Of a DNA stretch of 64,000 nucleotides, positions 1 through 8,881 are shown one piece after another. Below the pieces are notes generated by a model. It was not told where the DNA came from. It saw only the letters and a program-made list of their open reading frames with translations, and made no database searches. This DNA comes from Tissierellia bacterium (GTDB taxonomy: Bacteria > Bacillota > Clostridia > Tissierellales > Peptoniphilaceae): contig JAAYFJ010000091.1 in the NCBI GenBank assembly GCA_012728295.1, positions 28,380-92,379 of the forward strand. Reading direction: 5' to 3'. Each line of letters starts with the position of its first letter. Positions within the stretch are counted from its first letter, which is position 1. The position numbers and the translations under genes were made by a program.

Positions 1-609
1 CATGCTTCTTTGCTACCAAAATATCGAGGAGCCGCACCAATGGTAAGGGCGCTTATGGATGGAGAAAAAGAAACTGGTATAACAATAATGAAGATGGAAG
101 AGGGATTGGATACTGGGCCTATGGCTATGATGAAGAGCACCTCTACAGATGGGAAAAACGCTGGCTTGATTCATGACGAGCTAGCGATTATGGGTGCTGA
201 ACTAATTGTTAAGACTTTAGAGCAGCTGGAGAGAAACGAAATAATTTGGGAAAAACAAGATGATGGAAAAGCTTCATATGCGCACAAGATTAGTAAAGAA
301 GATGGACAAGTTCACTTCAATAATGCTGCTGAAGAGGTTTATCATCATATTATGGCATTTGACCCTTATCCTGGAGCTTTTACCACCTTGGATGGGCTTA
401 CTCTAAAGCTATTTGAGCCGGAGATAGTTTCATGTAGTGCAGAGGAAAAACCAGGAACGATATTATCAGCTGAAGGACAGTTGATAATATCCTGTGGCAC
501 CGGCTGTATTAAAGTTGGAGCACTACAGAAACAAGGGAAAAAACGAATGGAGATAAAAGAATTCTTACGAGGGAATAGACTTTTAGAAGGCACAGTTTTA
601 GGAGGTTAA
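1..609 (+). CDS. fmt: Methionyl-tRNA formyltransferase, 5' end cut by window edge
   Basis: Formylates Met-tRNA(fMet) with 10-formyl-tetrahydrofolate so that translation can initiate. The reading frame is open from base 1: the first codons read His-Ala-Ser and run into LLPKYRGAAP, the family's catalytic block, so the window starts at the conserved active-site His codon and the N-terminal third lies outside. The EEGLDTGPM segment carries the conserved Asp. The rest is the C-terminal OB-like tRNA-binding domain. The TTG at base 10 is an internal codon, not a start. The stop falls 1 base before the next gene, so the two are cotranscribed. In related genomes priA and def normally precede fmt. Confidence 0.95.
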   Translation, partial: HASLLPKYRGAAPMVRALMDGEKETGITIMKMEEGLDTGPMAMMKSTSTDGKNAGLIHDELAIMGAELIVKTLEQLERNEIIWEKQDDGKASYAHKISKEDGQVHFNNAAEEVYHHIMAFDPYPGAFTTLDGLTLKLFEPEIVSCSAEEKPGTILSAEGQLIISCGTGCIKVGALQKQGKKRMEIKEFLRGNRLLEGTVLGG

Positions 610-610
610 T

Positions 611-1294
611 ATGTATAATACATTTTTATACGGAGATTATTTTTATCTGATTATTCCTGCAATGCTACTGGGATTGTGGGCACAAGCTAGAATAAGATCG
701 ACCTATGAAAAGTACTCCAAGGTAAGCAATCAAATGGGGCTTACAGGATATCAAATGGCCAGGAGTATGTTAGATAGAAATGGGCTTACCCACGTACAGG
801 TACTACAGACTAATGGAACTTTAAGCGATCACTACGACCCGAGAAGTGATATGTTGAGATTGTCCCCAGATGTATATTCTGGAACATCTATTGCCAGCAT
901 AGGCATAGCTGCCCATGAAGCAGGACACGCTTTACAAGATGCTAATGAATATGCTCCTTTTATGCTAAGAAGATATTTACTGCCATTTGCAGTTACGGCT
1001 TCTCAGCTATTTTGGATATTTTTCTTGCTGGGTTTTATTATTTCTCCAAAGTTTATTGACATAGGGATTATTCTATTTGCAGTTGGTGTATTATTTCAAA
1101 TAGTTACGCTGCCAGTGGAATTTAATGCCAGCAAGAGGGCAATGGATGCAATAAGGGAGACCAATGCACCAGACGATGTTGTCTATGGCTCTAGAAGGGT
1201 TTTAACTGCTGCTGCAATGACATATGTAGCTGCTGCTGTTATGGCACTATCTCAATTATTGAGATTTTATATGATGAGCCAGAGAAGAAGGTAG
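611..1294 (+). CDS. yugP: YugP-type membrane zinc metallopeptidase
   Basis: A 227-residue membrane protein of the neutral zinc metallopeptidase family typified by B. subtilis YugP. One membrane segment lies near residues 10-27, the zinc motif HEAGH is at about residues 102-106, two hydrophobic segments follow it and a last one sits near residue 200. The HExxH motif predicts a zinc protease, but the substrate is unknown. A strong GGAGG site overlaps the end of fmt. In many Clostridia this gene sits between fmt and rsmB, as here, which suggests cotranscription rather than a translation role. Confidence 0.88.
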   Translation: MYNTFLYGDYFYLIIPAMLLGLWAQARIRSTYEKYSKVSNQMGLTGYQMARSMLDRNGLTHVQVLQTNGTLSDHYDPRSDMLRLSPDVYSGTSIASIGIAAHEAGHALQDANEYAPFMLRRYLLPFAVTASQLFWIFFLLGFIISPKFIDIGIILFAVGVLFQIVTLPVEFNASKRAMDAIRETNAPDDVVYGSRRVLTAAAMTYVAAAVMALSQLLRFYMMSQRRR

Positions 1295-1300
1295 GAAAAT

Positions 1301-2587
1301 ATGATAGTGAGAAGAGAGGCCGTATTGTGTTTAGAGGAAGTGTCAAGGGATGGTGCTTATGCAAACTTGATAGTTCCCAACTATACAAAGAAGTTAACAG
1401 ACGCTAGACAAGAAGGGCTGTTTCGTCGATTGGTATACGGTACTCTAGAGAACCTTTTGTATCTGGACTATATCCTTGAACAAGTTTCCGGGAAAAAACT
1501 TGAATCTCTAGATGAAAGAGTGCTATGGGGAATAAGAATAGGAACATATCAATTATGTTTTATGGATCTAAAAGATCATGGCGCAATTTACGAAACAGTT
1601 GAGGCTATAAAAAGATTAAACAGAAGGCATAGTGCTGGATTTGTAAACGGGGTCTTGCGTAGTGTCCAGAGAAAAAAAGAAAAACTACTAAAAATAGAGG
1701 ATCAAGAACCTTTGGATGAACTTTCAATTAAGACCTCAATCCCAAAGTTTATCTTAGAACAATGGCTTGAGTTGTGGGGCATAAATACCGTTATAGAAAT
1801 TGCTGAAAGCTTCCAAAAGACGGCAAAGTTCTTTATCAGGCCCAATCCTATAAAGATAGCTGATGAGATATTATTGAGAAAGTTAGAAGAACAAGGTTAT
1901 ACTTTGGATAAATCCGAAAGTGTTGAGCATTGTTATAGCATTGAAAAGCCATTTCACATAGTAGAAACTAACGCTTTTAAAGAAGGACTGTTTGCAATTC
2001 AAGACTCTTCTAGTATAAATGTGGTAAATAGTATGAATATAGAAAGTACAGATACAGTTTTGGATATGTGTGCTGCTCCAGGGGGTAAAGCCTGCCATAT
2101 AGCAGCACTAGCAACTAATGGAGCTGTAGTAGCAGCAGATATATATGAGCATAAAGTTGGTTTAATAAAAGATTATGCCGATAGAATGGGAATAAAAAAT
2201 ATGGAGGTCGTTCAACAAGATTCTAGGAAAGAACGTCCTTATTGGTGTGAGAAATTTGATAAAATTCTTTTAGATGCTCCATGTTCAGGATTAGGAGTAA
2301 TTGGCAGAAAACCAGATTTGCGTTGGAAGAGAAAAAGAGAGGACATCAGTGAACTAGCTGCGATTCAAAGTGAATTATTAGAGATGTCTTACAAGTATTT
2401 AAAGCCTGGGGGAATATTGACCTATAGCGTTTGCACAATGAGTAAAGAGGAGACTGTAGACCATTTCTATCGTCTTGATAATAATCCAAATTGGGAGAGA
2501 ATAGATGAGCTAGAAGGGCAGTTCTTGCTACCAATGAAAACTGAGGGAGATGGATTTTATGTCATGCATTGGAAAAAAAGAGCATAA
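1301..2587 (+). CDS. rsmB: 16S rRNA (cytosine967-C5)-methyltransferase RsmB
   Basis: Methylates C967 of 16S rRNA using S-adenosylmethionine. The 428 residues have the usual order: an N-terminal NusB-like RNA-binding helical domain (about 1-130), a linker, then a Rossmann methyltransferase domain. The SAM loop reads DMCAAPGGK, the release cysteine lies in DAPCSGLG (about residue 328) and the nucleophilic cysteine in YSVCTMS (about residue 378). The start ATG is 6 bases after the yugP stop. The 3' end overlaps rlmN by 29 bases, so the two are probably translationally coupled. Confidence 0.95.
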   Translation: MIVRREAVLCLEEVSRDGAYANLIVPNYTKKLTDARQEGLFRRLVYGTLENLLYLDYILEQVSGKKLESLDERVLWGIRIGTYQLCFMDLKDHGAIYETVEAIKRLNRRHSAGFVNGVLRSVQRKKEKLLKIEDQEPLDELSIKTSIPKFILEQWLELWGINTVIEIAESFQKTAKFFIRPNPIKIADEILLRKLEEQGYTLDKSESVEHCYSIEKPFHIVETNAFKEGLFAIQDSSSINVVNSMNIESTDTVLDMCAAPGGKACHIAALATNGAVVAADIYEHKVGLIKDYADRMGIKNMEVVQQDSRKERPYWCEKFDKILLDAPCSGLGVIGRKPDLRWKRKREDISELAAIQSELLEMSYKYLKPGGILTYSVCTMSKEETVDHFYRLDNNPNWERIDELEGQFLLPMKTEGDGFYVMHWKKRA

Positions 2588-3617
2588 TTTCAGTCCGGTC
2601 AATTATTCTCTAGAACAATGGAGACTAAAGATGGATGAGTGGAACGAAAAAGCGTTTAGAGGCAACCAAATATATGAATACCTTCATCGCAGCTATGGTT
2701 TAGGAATAAATGAGTGGAACAGGTTGCCAAAAAGCTTAAGGGATAAGCTAAGTGAATTAGATATACCTAAAGTGGTAATAGAAGATAAATATGTTTCTGA
2801 CATTGATGGAACAATTAAGTATCTGTATAAATTATATGATGATTCATATATAGAAGGCGTACTTATGAAATATAAATATGGATATACACTATGTGTATCT
2901 ACCCAGGTTGGCTGTGCTATGGGATGTAGCTTTTGTGCATCTACAAAGGGTGGAAAACAAAGAGACCTGGAGGCGTATGAAATACTAGGTCAGATATATT
3001 CAGTGGAGATAGAAGAAGATATAAGCATTTCTCATGTGGTATTAATGGGAATGGGAGAACCTCTTGATAACTGGGACCATGTAAAGCGATTTATGGAAAT
3101 ATTGGCTTCAAAAGAGGGAAAAAATATGAGTTACAGAAATATGACTGTTTCAACATGTGGCGTTGTACCTGGAATAGAGGCTCTGGCTGAGTGGGGAAAA
3201 CCGGTAACACTGGCTATTTCACTACACGGAACTAATGATTCTGAAAGAAATGAGATTATGCCTATTAATAGGAAATATCCCATTGATGAGCTTATGAAAA
3301 CAGTGGATAGATATACTAATGCGACTGGGAGAAGAGTTAGCTTTGAATTCACAGTTATTCCAGGTTATAATGATAGCATGGAATCAATGGACAGGTTAGC
3401 TGACTTATTGAGCAAAAAACTATGTCATGTCAACTTAATCCCATTGAATCCAATTGAGGAGTTCAATAAAGGAAAGCAAAAGTCTATATCTATTTATAAA
3501 TTAGCTGACTATCTGGAGAAAAAGAACATCCAAACCTCCGTTAGGAGGACTTTAGGACCGGACATTGATGCTAGTTGCGGACAGTTAAGACAGCGAAAAG
3601 TGAAGGGAAGGAATTAA
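2559..3617 (+). CDS. rlmN: Dual-specificity 23S rRNA/tRNA adenine-C2 methyltransferase RlmN
   Basis: A radical-SAM enzyme that makes 2-methyladenosine at A2503 of 23S rRNA and A37 of some tRNAs. The cluster motif CAMGCSFC (about residues 119-126) binds the 4Fe-4S cluster, MGMGEPL is the SAM-binding GEP-like loop, and the late Cys in IDASCGQL (about residue 340) is the expected methyl-carrying cysteine. Two in-frame ATGs exist at 2550 and 2559. The GAGGGAG ribosome site abuts 2550 but lies 9 bases before 2559, so I chose 2559. It overlaps the end of rsmB. Confidence 0.95.
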   Translation: MSCIGKKEHNFSPVNYSLEQWRLKMDEWNEKAFRGNQIYEYLHRSYGLGINEWNRLPKSLRDKLSELDIPKVVIEDKYVSDIDGTIKYLYKLYDDSYIEGVLMKYKYGYTLCVSTQVGCAMGCSFCASTKGGKQRDLEAYEILGQIYSVEIEEDISISHVVLMGMGEPLDNWDHVKRFMEILASKEGKNMSYRNMTVSTCGVVPGIEALAEWGKPVTLAISLHGTNDSERNEIMPINRKYPIDELMKTVDRYTNATGRRVSFEFTVIPGYNDSMESMDRLADLLSKKLCHVNLIPLNPIEEFNKGKQKSISIYKLADYLEKKNIQTSVRRTLGPDIDASCGQLRQRKVKGRN

Positions 3618-3621
3618 TCGT

Positions 3622-4353
3622 ATGGAATATATCGGATTAACTGATAAAGGACCAGTGCGATCCATCAACCAAGATACTTTTAGAATAATTGAAGGTTTGG
3701 ATTATACAATTTTTATGGTTGCAGATGGAATGGGAGGCCATTCCGGTGGTGAAGTGGCAAGTATGATGGCGTGTGAGACCATTGAAGCCCACATTAAGAA
3801 AGAAGAAAACGTTGGAATTCATACTATTTTAGATGGAGTAAGACTATCAAATGAAAACATTTTAAAGCGTGGGAAAGAAGATAAGTCTTTAAAAGGAATG
3901 GGTACGACACTTGTATTATTGTTTCAAGGTAAAGAAGGCTTTCATTTTATTAATATAGGTGATAGCCGCTTATATGGAAGCACCAAAGGTAAGTTGGTCC
4001 AACTATCAGTTGACGACTCTTATGTAAATATGTTGGTAAAATCTGGGGGGATATCGAAAGAAGAGGCCCAAAGGCACCCTCAAAGATCTATGATAACTAA
4101 GGCGTTAGGCACCGATAAGAATCTAATAGTAAACAGTGCATGCATTGAGGAAGAATATGAACAGTTCTTACTTTGTAGCGATGGACTAACTTCAATGGTA
4201 GATGATGACACTATTAATTCAATAATTGCAGGTAACGAGCCGGTGAAATACAGAGTTGAGTCAATGCTACAAAAGGCCATTGAAACTGGAGGACACGATA
4301 ACATTACCGTTATATTAATTGACAGGCGAGAAACGGGTGAAAACAATGATTAA
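3622..4353 (+). CDS. prpC: PP2C-family Ser/Thr protein phosphatase (PrpC/Stp)
   Basis: A metal-dependent phosphatase that removes phosphate from targets of the neighbouring PASTA kinase. The 243 residues show the PP2C signatures: RSINQDTF near the N-terminus, VADGMGGHSGGE with the metal-binding Asp-Gly, NIGDSRLY, and the late LCSDGLT and GGHDNITVIL motifs. It begins 4 bases after rlmN and overlaps the kinase start by 8 bases, the classic prpC-prkC arrangement in Firmicutes. It is soluble, with no membrane segment. Confidence 0.95.
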   Translation: MEYIGLTDKGPVRSINQDTFRIIEGLDYTIFMVADGMGGHSGGEVASMMACETIEAHIKKEENVGIHTILDGVRLSNENILKRGKEDKSLKGMGTTLVLLFQGKEGFHFINIGDSRLYGSTKGKLVQLSVDDSYVNMLVKSGGISKEEAQRHPQRSMITKALGTDKNLIVNSACIEEEYEQFLLCSDGLTSMVDDDTINSIIAGNEPVKYRVESMLQKAIETGGHDNITVILIDRRETGENND

Positions 4354-5932
4354 TTCCGTATTAAATCAAAGATATGAAATCCTTGAAAAAATTGGGGATG
4401 GAGGCATGGCAGAAGTCTTCCGTGCTCATTGTCGTGTGCTTAATCGCCAAGTGGCAATAAAAGCATTGAAGCAACAATATGTAAATGATGCTGAATTTGT
4501 TAGGAAATTTAGGAAAGAGTCTTCTTCTGCTGGTGGGTTGAATCATCCAAATATTATTAATATTTTCGATATTGGTGAAGAACTGGTAGAAGGTAAGACA
4601 GTATATTATATAGTAATGGAATATGTAGATGGTTGGACTTTAAAAGAAGAAATTGTTAAAAAGGGCAAGCTGTCAGCGCAGCAAGTAGTAGTTTATGGAA
4701 GCCAAATTGCAGCGGCTTTAGCTCATGCTCATAGCCATCATATCATTCATAGGGATATCAAACCCCAGAATATTATGATTACTAAAGATGGAATAGTTAA
4801 GCTGATGGATTTTGGTATTGCCAGAACTACAAATAGCCAAACGATGACAATGACCTCTGAAGCCATGGGATCCGTTCACTATTTTTCTCCCGAACAAGCT
4901 AGAGGCCAGGTGACAGATGAGAAAACTGACATTTACTCTTTTGGAATTGTCTTATATGAAATGGTTACTGGACAATTACCATTTGATGGAGATACGCCTG
5001 TAGCTGTGGGAGTAAAGCATATACAAGGGGAATTTTTACCTCCTTCAAAATGGGTGCCTAATATACCGGTAGATTTAGAACGAATTATTCTAAAGTGCAT
5101 GAAGACTAATCCTGTGCAAAGATACAATAACATGGATGAAATCCTCTATGATTTGCAAAAGGTTGGCTCTGGAAATTCTCAAGTAGACATAGACGATGAT
5201 AATTCTCAGACACGGGTAATACCGGTACAGGTTAGAGAATATGATAAAGTTGAGCAAAAACCTGTGAGGCAAGTTAAAAAAGGCGAATCTAAAGTTTCTA
5301 ATAGAAAGAGCAAGAATGTTAAAAAGAAAAAAGATAGACTAATGACTATTTTAGGAGTACTAGTGGCTTTTGCTTTGGTTTTAGGAGCATTTATTGTATA
5401 TCAAAATGTTCTAAAAGGCGGATTAGGTTCAAACAAAATAGATGTTGAAGTGCCTAAAATAATTGGTAAGGATAAAGCTGAGGCAGAAAAATTGCTAAAA
5501 GATGTTGGGCTCGAGTTTGAGGTGGAGTCGACTGTAGAGAATGACGAATTTGAACCAGGACAAGTAGTCTCCATAAACAACACTGCTGAAGGTAATAAAG
5601 CAAGGCAAGGATTTGTTGTTAAGGTATCTGTTAAAGGTGAGTCTGATTTAGTACAAGTACCTGATTTAAAAGGGCTAGACGAAGAAGCTGCTCAAAAAAT
5701 CATAGAGGAAAAAGGGTTTGTACCTGGAGAAGTAAAAGAAGAGGCCAATAAAGAAATTGAAAAGGGAAAAGTAATAACTCAAAATCCTCAAGCAAATGAA
5801 AAAGTTGAGAAAAACACAAGGATAGACTTGCTTATTTCTTCAGGAGAAGAAGAGACGGTATTCATGCCTAATTTAGACAATGTGGACATAAATGTTGCGA
5901 AAAAACAATGGAAGATGCAGGGCTATCGCTAG
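4346..5932 (+). CDS. prkC: PASTA-domain Ser/Thr kinase PrkC, reading frame broken in the third PASTA repeat
   Basis: A membrane kinase that senses cell-wall fragments. The start is the ATG at 4346; a TTG 27 bases upstream lacks support. The kinase domain (about 10-270) has GDGGMAEVF, catalytic K39 in AIKALK, HRDIKPQN (D137) and DFGIA. A basic juxtamembrane stretch, a membrane segment (about 332-354) and two full PASTA repeats from about residue 367 follow. The third PASTA begins VFMPNLDN, then the frame ends 8 codons after an A6 run at 5900-5905. One extra A would restore the frame into the next segment and give about 650 residues. It could be a real mutation, slippage or a sequence error; the kinase and two repeats are intact either way. 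Confidence 0.9.
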   Translation: MINSVLNQRYEILEKIGDGGMAEVFRAHCRVLNRQVAIKALKQQYVNDAEFVRKFRKESSSAGGLNHPNIINIFDIGEELVEGKTVYYIVMEYVDGWTLKEEIVKKGKLSAQQVVVYGSQIAAALAHAHSHHIIHRDIKPQNIMITKDGIVKLMDFGIARTTNSQTMTMTSEAMGSVHYFSPEQARGQVTDEKTDIYSFGIVLYEMVTGQLPFDGDTPVAVGVKHIQGEFLPPSKWVPNIPVDLERIILKCMKTNPVQRYNNMDEILYDLQKVGSGNSQVDIDDDNSQTRVIPVQVREYDKVEQKPVRQVKKGESKVSNRKSKNVKKKKDRLMTILGVLVAFALVLGAFIVYQNVLKGGLGSNKIDVEVPKIIGKDKAEAEKLLKDVGLEFEVESTVENDEFEPGQVVSINNTAEGNKARQGFVVKVSVKGESDLVQVPDLKGLDEEAAQKIIEEKGFVPGEVKEEANKEIEKGKVITQNPQANEKVEKNTRIDLLISSGEEETVFMPNLDNVDINVAKKQWKMQGYR

Positions 5933-6297
5933 AAGTACATTATGAAGATAGTGATAAATATGAAAAAGATAGGGTGTTCTGGCAAGAGATCGAACGCGGC
6001 AAAGAAATTGAAAAGGGAACAACAGTTACTGTCTATGTGTCAAGCAATAAAATAGAAGTATCCGAGGGGCCAGTTGAAGGGAATGAGGAAATTAGTGTTG
6101 CGTATTCTGTTGAGCCTGACCAATCTAAGGAATATATGCACGTGGTGATATATAAATCTAGTTCTTCAGGAGAAGAGATAGTGTTTGATAAGATGATATA
6201 TCATGATACTGAGGTTCAAAACATTGTTTTAAAAGGAAACCAAGGAGATGTTTTCAAAGTATACCATGACGATGTTTTAATTAGGGAGTTGCGATAA
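5908..6297 (+). pseudogene. prkC: C-terminal part of PrkC in the -1 frame (rest of PASTA 3 and terminal domain)
   Basis: This open frame starts at an ATG with no ribosome site and continues the third PASTA repeat that the upstream frame leaves unfinished: read together across 5900-5905 they give a normal repeat ending in GTTVTVYVSS. About 75 residues of a beta-rich terminal extension follow, as seen after the PASTA repeats of other clostridial PrkC proteins. I therefore read it as the tail of prkC, not a separate gene. The stop TAA shares its last base with the rsgA start. Confidence 0.85.
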
Positions 6298-7181
6298 TGT
6301 CTTGGCAATATGGGGATGGAAGAATCATTAATAGTATTGGTGGTTTTTATGAAGTACAATTACCAACCTTAAGGGTAAGCTGTCGAGCTAGGGGAGTTTT
6401 TCGTGAGCAAGGCATTAAGCCACTACCTGGAGACATTGTCCATATTAGATACAATACTTTAGATAATACAGGATATATTGAAGAAGTTAAGGTGAGAAAG
6501 AACACTTTATTAAGACCTCCAGTTGCAAATTTAGATCAAGCAGCAGTAGTTGTCAGTACAAAATCACCTAAATTTAATGGTTGGGGATTGGATAGAATGC
6601 TAATAATATTAGAGCATTTGGATATTCCAACAGTAATCGTTGTAACAAAAGATGATTTGGATCCTAAGAAAGCGGCTGAGATTAAGAAAATATACAGCTC
6701 CATAGGTTATGAAGTATATACAACTAGGGCTACAATTATTTCTCCAGAAGAGTTAAGTGAAGTTTTTGCTGGGAAAATAACTGCTTTAATGGGTCCATCG
6801 GGAGTAGGTAAAACATCACTAATAAACGCAATCAGTCCTTTGGAGTTAAGTACGGGAACTGTTAGCACAAAGACTTCAAGAGGAAAGCATACTACTAGAC
6901 ATGTAGAACTATATCCTTTGGGAAATGAAGGATATGTATTTGATACTCCAGGTTTTTCGTCGTTGGATTTAACTGAAGTTTTTTCAGATGAAGTGGAGAT
7001 TAAGGATGGCTTTCCAGAATTTAGAAAATTACAGCACAAATGTAAATTTTTAGGTTGTGTTCACGATAAGGAGCCTGAATGCGCCATTAAAGAAGCGTTG
7101 GGAAAAGGCGAAGTCCATAGTGATAGGTATGAGAACTATTTAATGTTTTTAGAAGAGATTAGAAGCCATAGGAGGTATTGA
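6297..7181 (+). CDS. rsgA: Ribosome small-subunit assembly GTPase RsgA
   Basis: A circularly permuted GTPase that acts late in 30S maturation. The 294 residues comprise an N-terminal OB fold (about 1-70), then the GTPase with motifs in permuted order: VVTKDDL (G4, Thr in place of the usual Asn), GPSGVGKTSL (G1) and DTPGF (G3). A C-terminal zinc finger follows, CKFLGCVH with a further Cys in EPECAI. The ATG overlaps the preceding stop by one base. Its place behind prpC-prkC is conserved in Firmicutes, and RsgA is a known PrkC substrate in B. subtilis. Confidence 0.95.
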   Translation: MSWQYGDGRIINSIGGFYEVQLPTLRVSCRARGVFREQGIKPLPGDIVHIRYNTLDNTGYIEEVKVRKNTLLRPPVANLDQAAVVVSTKSPKFNGWGLDRMLIILEHLDIPTVIVVTKDDLDPKKAAEIKKIYSSIGYEVYTTRATIISPEELSEVFAGKITALMGPSGVGKTSLINAISPLELSTGTVSTKTSRGKHTTRHVELYPLGNEGYVFDTPGFSSLDLTEVFSDEVEIKDGFPEFRKLQHKCKFLGCVHDKEPECAIKEALGKGEVHSDRYENYLMFLEEIRSHRRY

Positions 7182-7182
7182 T

Positions 7183-7842
7183 TTGAAAATTGCACCATCA
7201 ATTTTATCTGCTGATTTTTCGATAATGAAAGAAGTTCTAATTGAAACGGAAAAAGCTGGAGCAGACTATATTCACGTAGACGTTATGGACGGTCTATATG
7301 TTCCAAATATCACCTTTGGACCACCTGTGATAAAAAAATTTAGAAAGCACTCAACATTACCTTTTGATGTTCACTTGATGATAATGAATCCGGAAAGGTA
7401 TATTAAAGAATTCGTAGAGGCAGGGGCGGATATTATTACAGTCCATCCTGAATCTACTATACATCTACAAAGGGTGCTGTCTTTGATAAAAGATTATGGG
7501 ATTAGAGCAGGAGTATCACTAAATCCATCTACTCCTTTAGATACGTTGAAATGCGTAGGTGAGGATATGGACTTACTTTTGATAATGAGTGTAAATCCAG
7601 GGTTTGGAGGACAATCATTTATTCCACAAATTCATAAAAAAATTGAAGAGGCGAGTGCATGGATTAAAGAATATCACCCTCATATTGAATTAGAGGTTGA
7701 TGGTGGTGTAAATCTAAAAAACATTAACATGCTTAGAAATACAGGGGTAGATACTGTTGTTATGGGTTCTGCTTTTTATGGGGAAATGCCATTAGACGTA
7801 AAAATGGCAGAAATAAGAAAGAGCTTAGGAGAACAGCTGTGA
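7183..7842 (+). CDS. rpe: Ribulose-phosphate 3-epimerase
   Basis: Interconverts ribulose-5-phosphate and xylulose-5-phosphate in the pentose phosphate pathway. The 219-residue TIM barrel has the family motifs SILSADF at the N-terminus, HVDVMDG with a metal/catalytic Asp, HLMIMNPE, MSVNPGFGGQ and EVDGGV near the C-terminus with the second catalytic Asp. The start is TTG, 1 base after the rsgA stop, behind a strong AGGAGG. It overlaps the next gene by 4 bases. Confidence 0.96.
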   Translation: MKIAPSILSADFSIMKEVLIETEKAGADYIHVDVMDGLYVPNITFGPPVIKKFRKHSTLPFDVHLMIMNPERYIKEFVEAGADIITVHPESTIHLQRVLSLIKDYGIRAGVSLNPSTPLDTLKCVGEDMDLLLIMSVNPGFGGQSFIPQIHKKIEEASAWIKEYHPHIELEVDGGVNLKNINMLRNTGVDTVVMGSAFYGEMPLDVKMAEIRKSLGEQL

Positions 7843-8474
7843 AGGGCTTGGTTATTGGCGGAGGCTGTGATGTAGATATAGATTTACTCAGTTTGGAGTT
7901 AGAGGATTCAGACTTAATAATATGTGCTGATAGAGGAATTGAGTATCTTATTCAAATGGGAGTACAACCTGATTTTTTAATGGGAGATTTCGACAGCTTT
8001 ACAGGCGAACTACCTTCAGATTTTGAAGGAAATACAAAGGTCTTGACTTACCCTAGGGACAAAAATGATACTGACATGCAATTGGCGGTAGATTTTGCCT
8101 TAGAAAAAGGTTGCACGGAGTTAATTTTAATGGGTGCAGTTGGAACTAGAATGGATCATACTCAGGGGAATATATCCATCGTCGTACAAAATGAACTAAA
8201 GGGAGTAAGCACAATAATAAAAGGAAAACAAAATATTATTCAGGCAGTTAAAGGGCCTAAGAATATTATTATTGAAACAGACAAGCCTTATGTTTCTGCG
8301 ATACCTGTTTCTATAGAAGGGATAAATATTAGTACCGAAGGTTTCAAGTTTGAAGTAGAAAATTTATTTATTTCGCATGGAGATACCCGAGGTATAAGCA
8401 ATACTCTATTAAAGGCAAATGGAGTACTGAAAGTAAATAGCGGAACTGCTCTTGTGATTTTCGCTGAAGATTAA
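7839..8474 (+). CDS. thiN: Thiamine pyrophosphokinase
   Basis: Transfers pyrophosphate from ATP to thiamine to make the cofactor thiamine diphosphate. The 211 residues carry GDFDSF, the phosphate-binding YPRDKNDTD segment and MGAVGTRMDHT. The C-terminal half is the beta-sandwich thiamine-binding domain. The start is GTG inside a GTGA overlap with the rpe stop, preceded by AGGAGA. It is the last gene of the operon and a strong hairpin terminator follows. No thiamine riboswitch is visible. Confidence 0.94.
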   Translation: MKGLVIGGGCDVDIDLLSLELEDSDLIICADRGIEYLIQMGVQPDFLMGDFDSFTGELPSDFEGNTKVLTYPRDKNDTDMQLAVDFALEKGCTELILMGAVGTRMDHTQGNISIVVQNELKGVSTIIKGKQNIIQAVKGPKNIIIETDKPYVSAIPVSIEGINISTEGFKFEVENLFISHGDTRGISNTLLKANGVLKVNSGTALVIFAED

Positions 8475-8478
8475 CAAA

Positions 8479-8516
8479 AAAACAAACCAGGGATTATAAT
8501 CCCTGGTTTGTTTTAA
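8479..8516 (+). terminator. Intrinsic terminator after thiN
   Basis: A perfect 13-bp stem (8481-8493 with 8500-8512), 6-base loop, followed by a T-rich tail. An A-run on the 5' side could let it work for the opposite strand too. It closes the operon that starts before the window. Confidence 0.9.
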
Positions 8517-8535
8517 ATATTTATTAAGTTGCAAT

Positions 8536-8575
8536 AAAAAAAGCAGGTCAAAAACTCTGTTTTTAACCTAGCTTA
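8536..8575 (-). terminator. Intrinsic terminator of rpmB
   Basis: Read on the minus strand, a hairpin of about 15 bp (AAGC, AGGT and AAAAAC blocks with one bulge and one G-T pair) is followed by seven T residues. It lies about 40 bases beyond the rpmB stop. Confidence 0.8.
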
Positions 8576-8614
8576 TCTTAATCTTTAAGCTTCCAATGGA
8601 AACTTGTAAGTCGC

Positions 8615-8806
8615 TTATACAGCTCTTAAATCAGGGTTTGATTTTAGGCATTTAGCGCAAATATTAATGCGTTTTGAAGTTCCATTGATGTTTGTTCGAA
8701 TTCGACGGATATTGGGTGACCAAGATTTATTAATCTTTTTATTAGAAAACGTCACTTTATGGCCGAACTGCTTTTGTTTTCCACAGATATCACATTTTTT
8801 TGCCAT
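8615..8806 (-). CDS. rpmB: 50S ribosomal protein L28, zinc-finger form
   Basis: A small basic protein of the large ribosomal subunit. The 63 residues begin MAKKCDICGK and contain CDIC and CAKC, the four-cysteine zinc-binding version of L28, with the typical SNKKINKSWSPNIR core. I chose the ATG at 8806 because AGGAGGTG lies at ideal distance upstream; an ATG three codons earlier would overlap that site. It is alone on the minus strand, facing thiN. The position beside thiN and yloU is conserved in Bacillus. Confidence 0.96.
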   Translation of the reverse strand: MAKKCDICGKQKQFGHKVTFSNKKINKSWSPNIRRIRTNINGTSKRINICAKCLKSNPDLRAV

Positions 8807-8851
8807 GAAACCCACCTCCTTCGATTATGTTATGGCTCTGATACCTTAGAT

Positions 8852-8881
8852 ATTGTACCACAACAGGTGGAGTTTATGCAA
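8852..8881 (-). promoter_or_regulatory. Promoter of rpmB
   Basis: On the minus strand: TTGCAT, an 18-base spacer, then TACAAT preceded by TG one base upstream (extended -10). It lies about 45 bases upstream of the rpmB start. Confidence 0.65.

Noticed and set aside
4319..4345. TTG at 4319 as the prkC start
   Set aside because: It lengthens the kinase by 9 residues not seen in the family; the ATG at 4346 fits the conserved N-terminus and the overlap with prpC.
5899..5906. Programmed -1 frameshift signal in prkC (A AAA AAC heptamer)
   Set aside because: The heptamer is present but not in the reading phase required; no strong downstream structure is evident. A simple indel is a better explanation.
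8475..8614. A spoVM-like small gene after thiN, expected from Bacillus gene order
   Set aside because: The stretch is filled by two terminators; no short frame resembling SpoVM was seen.
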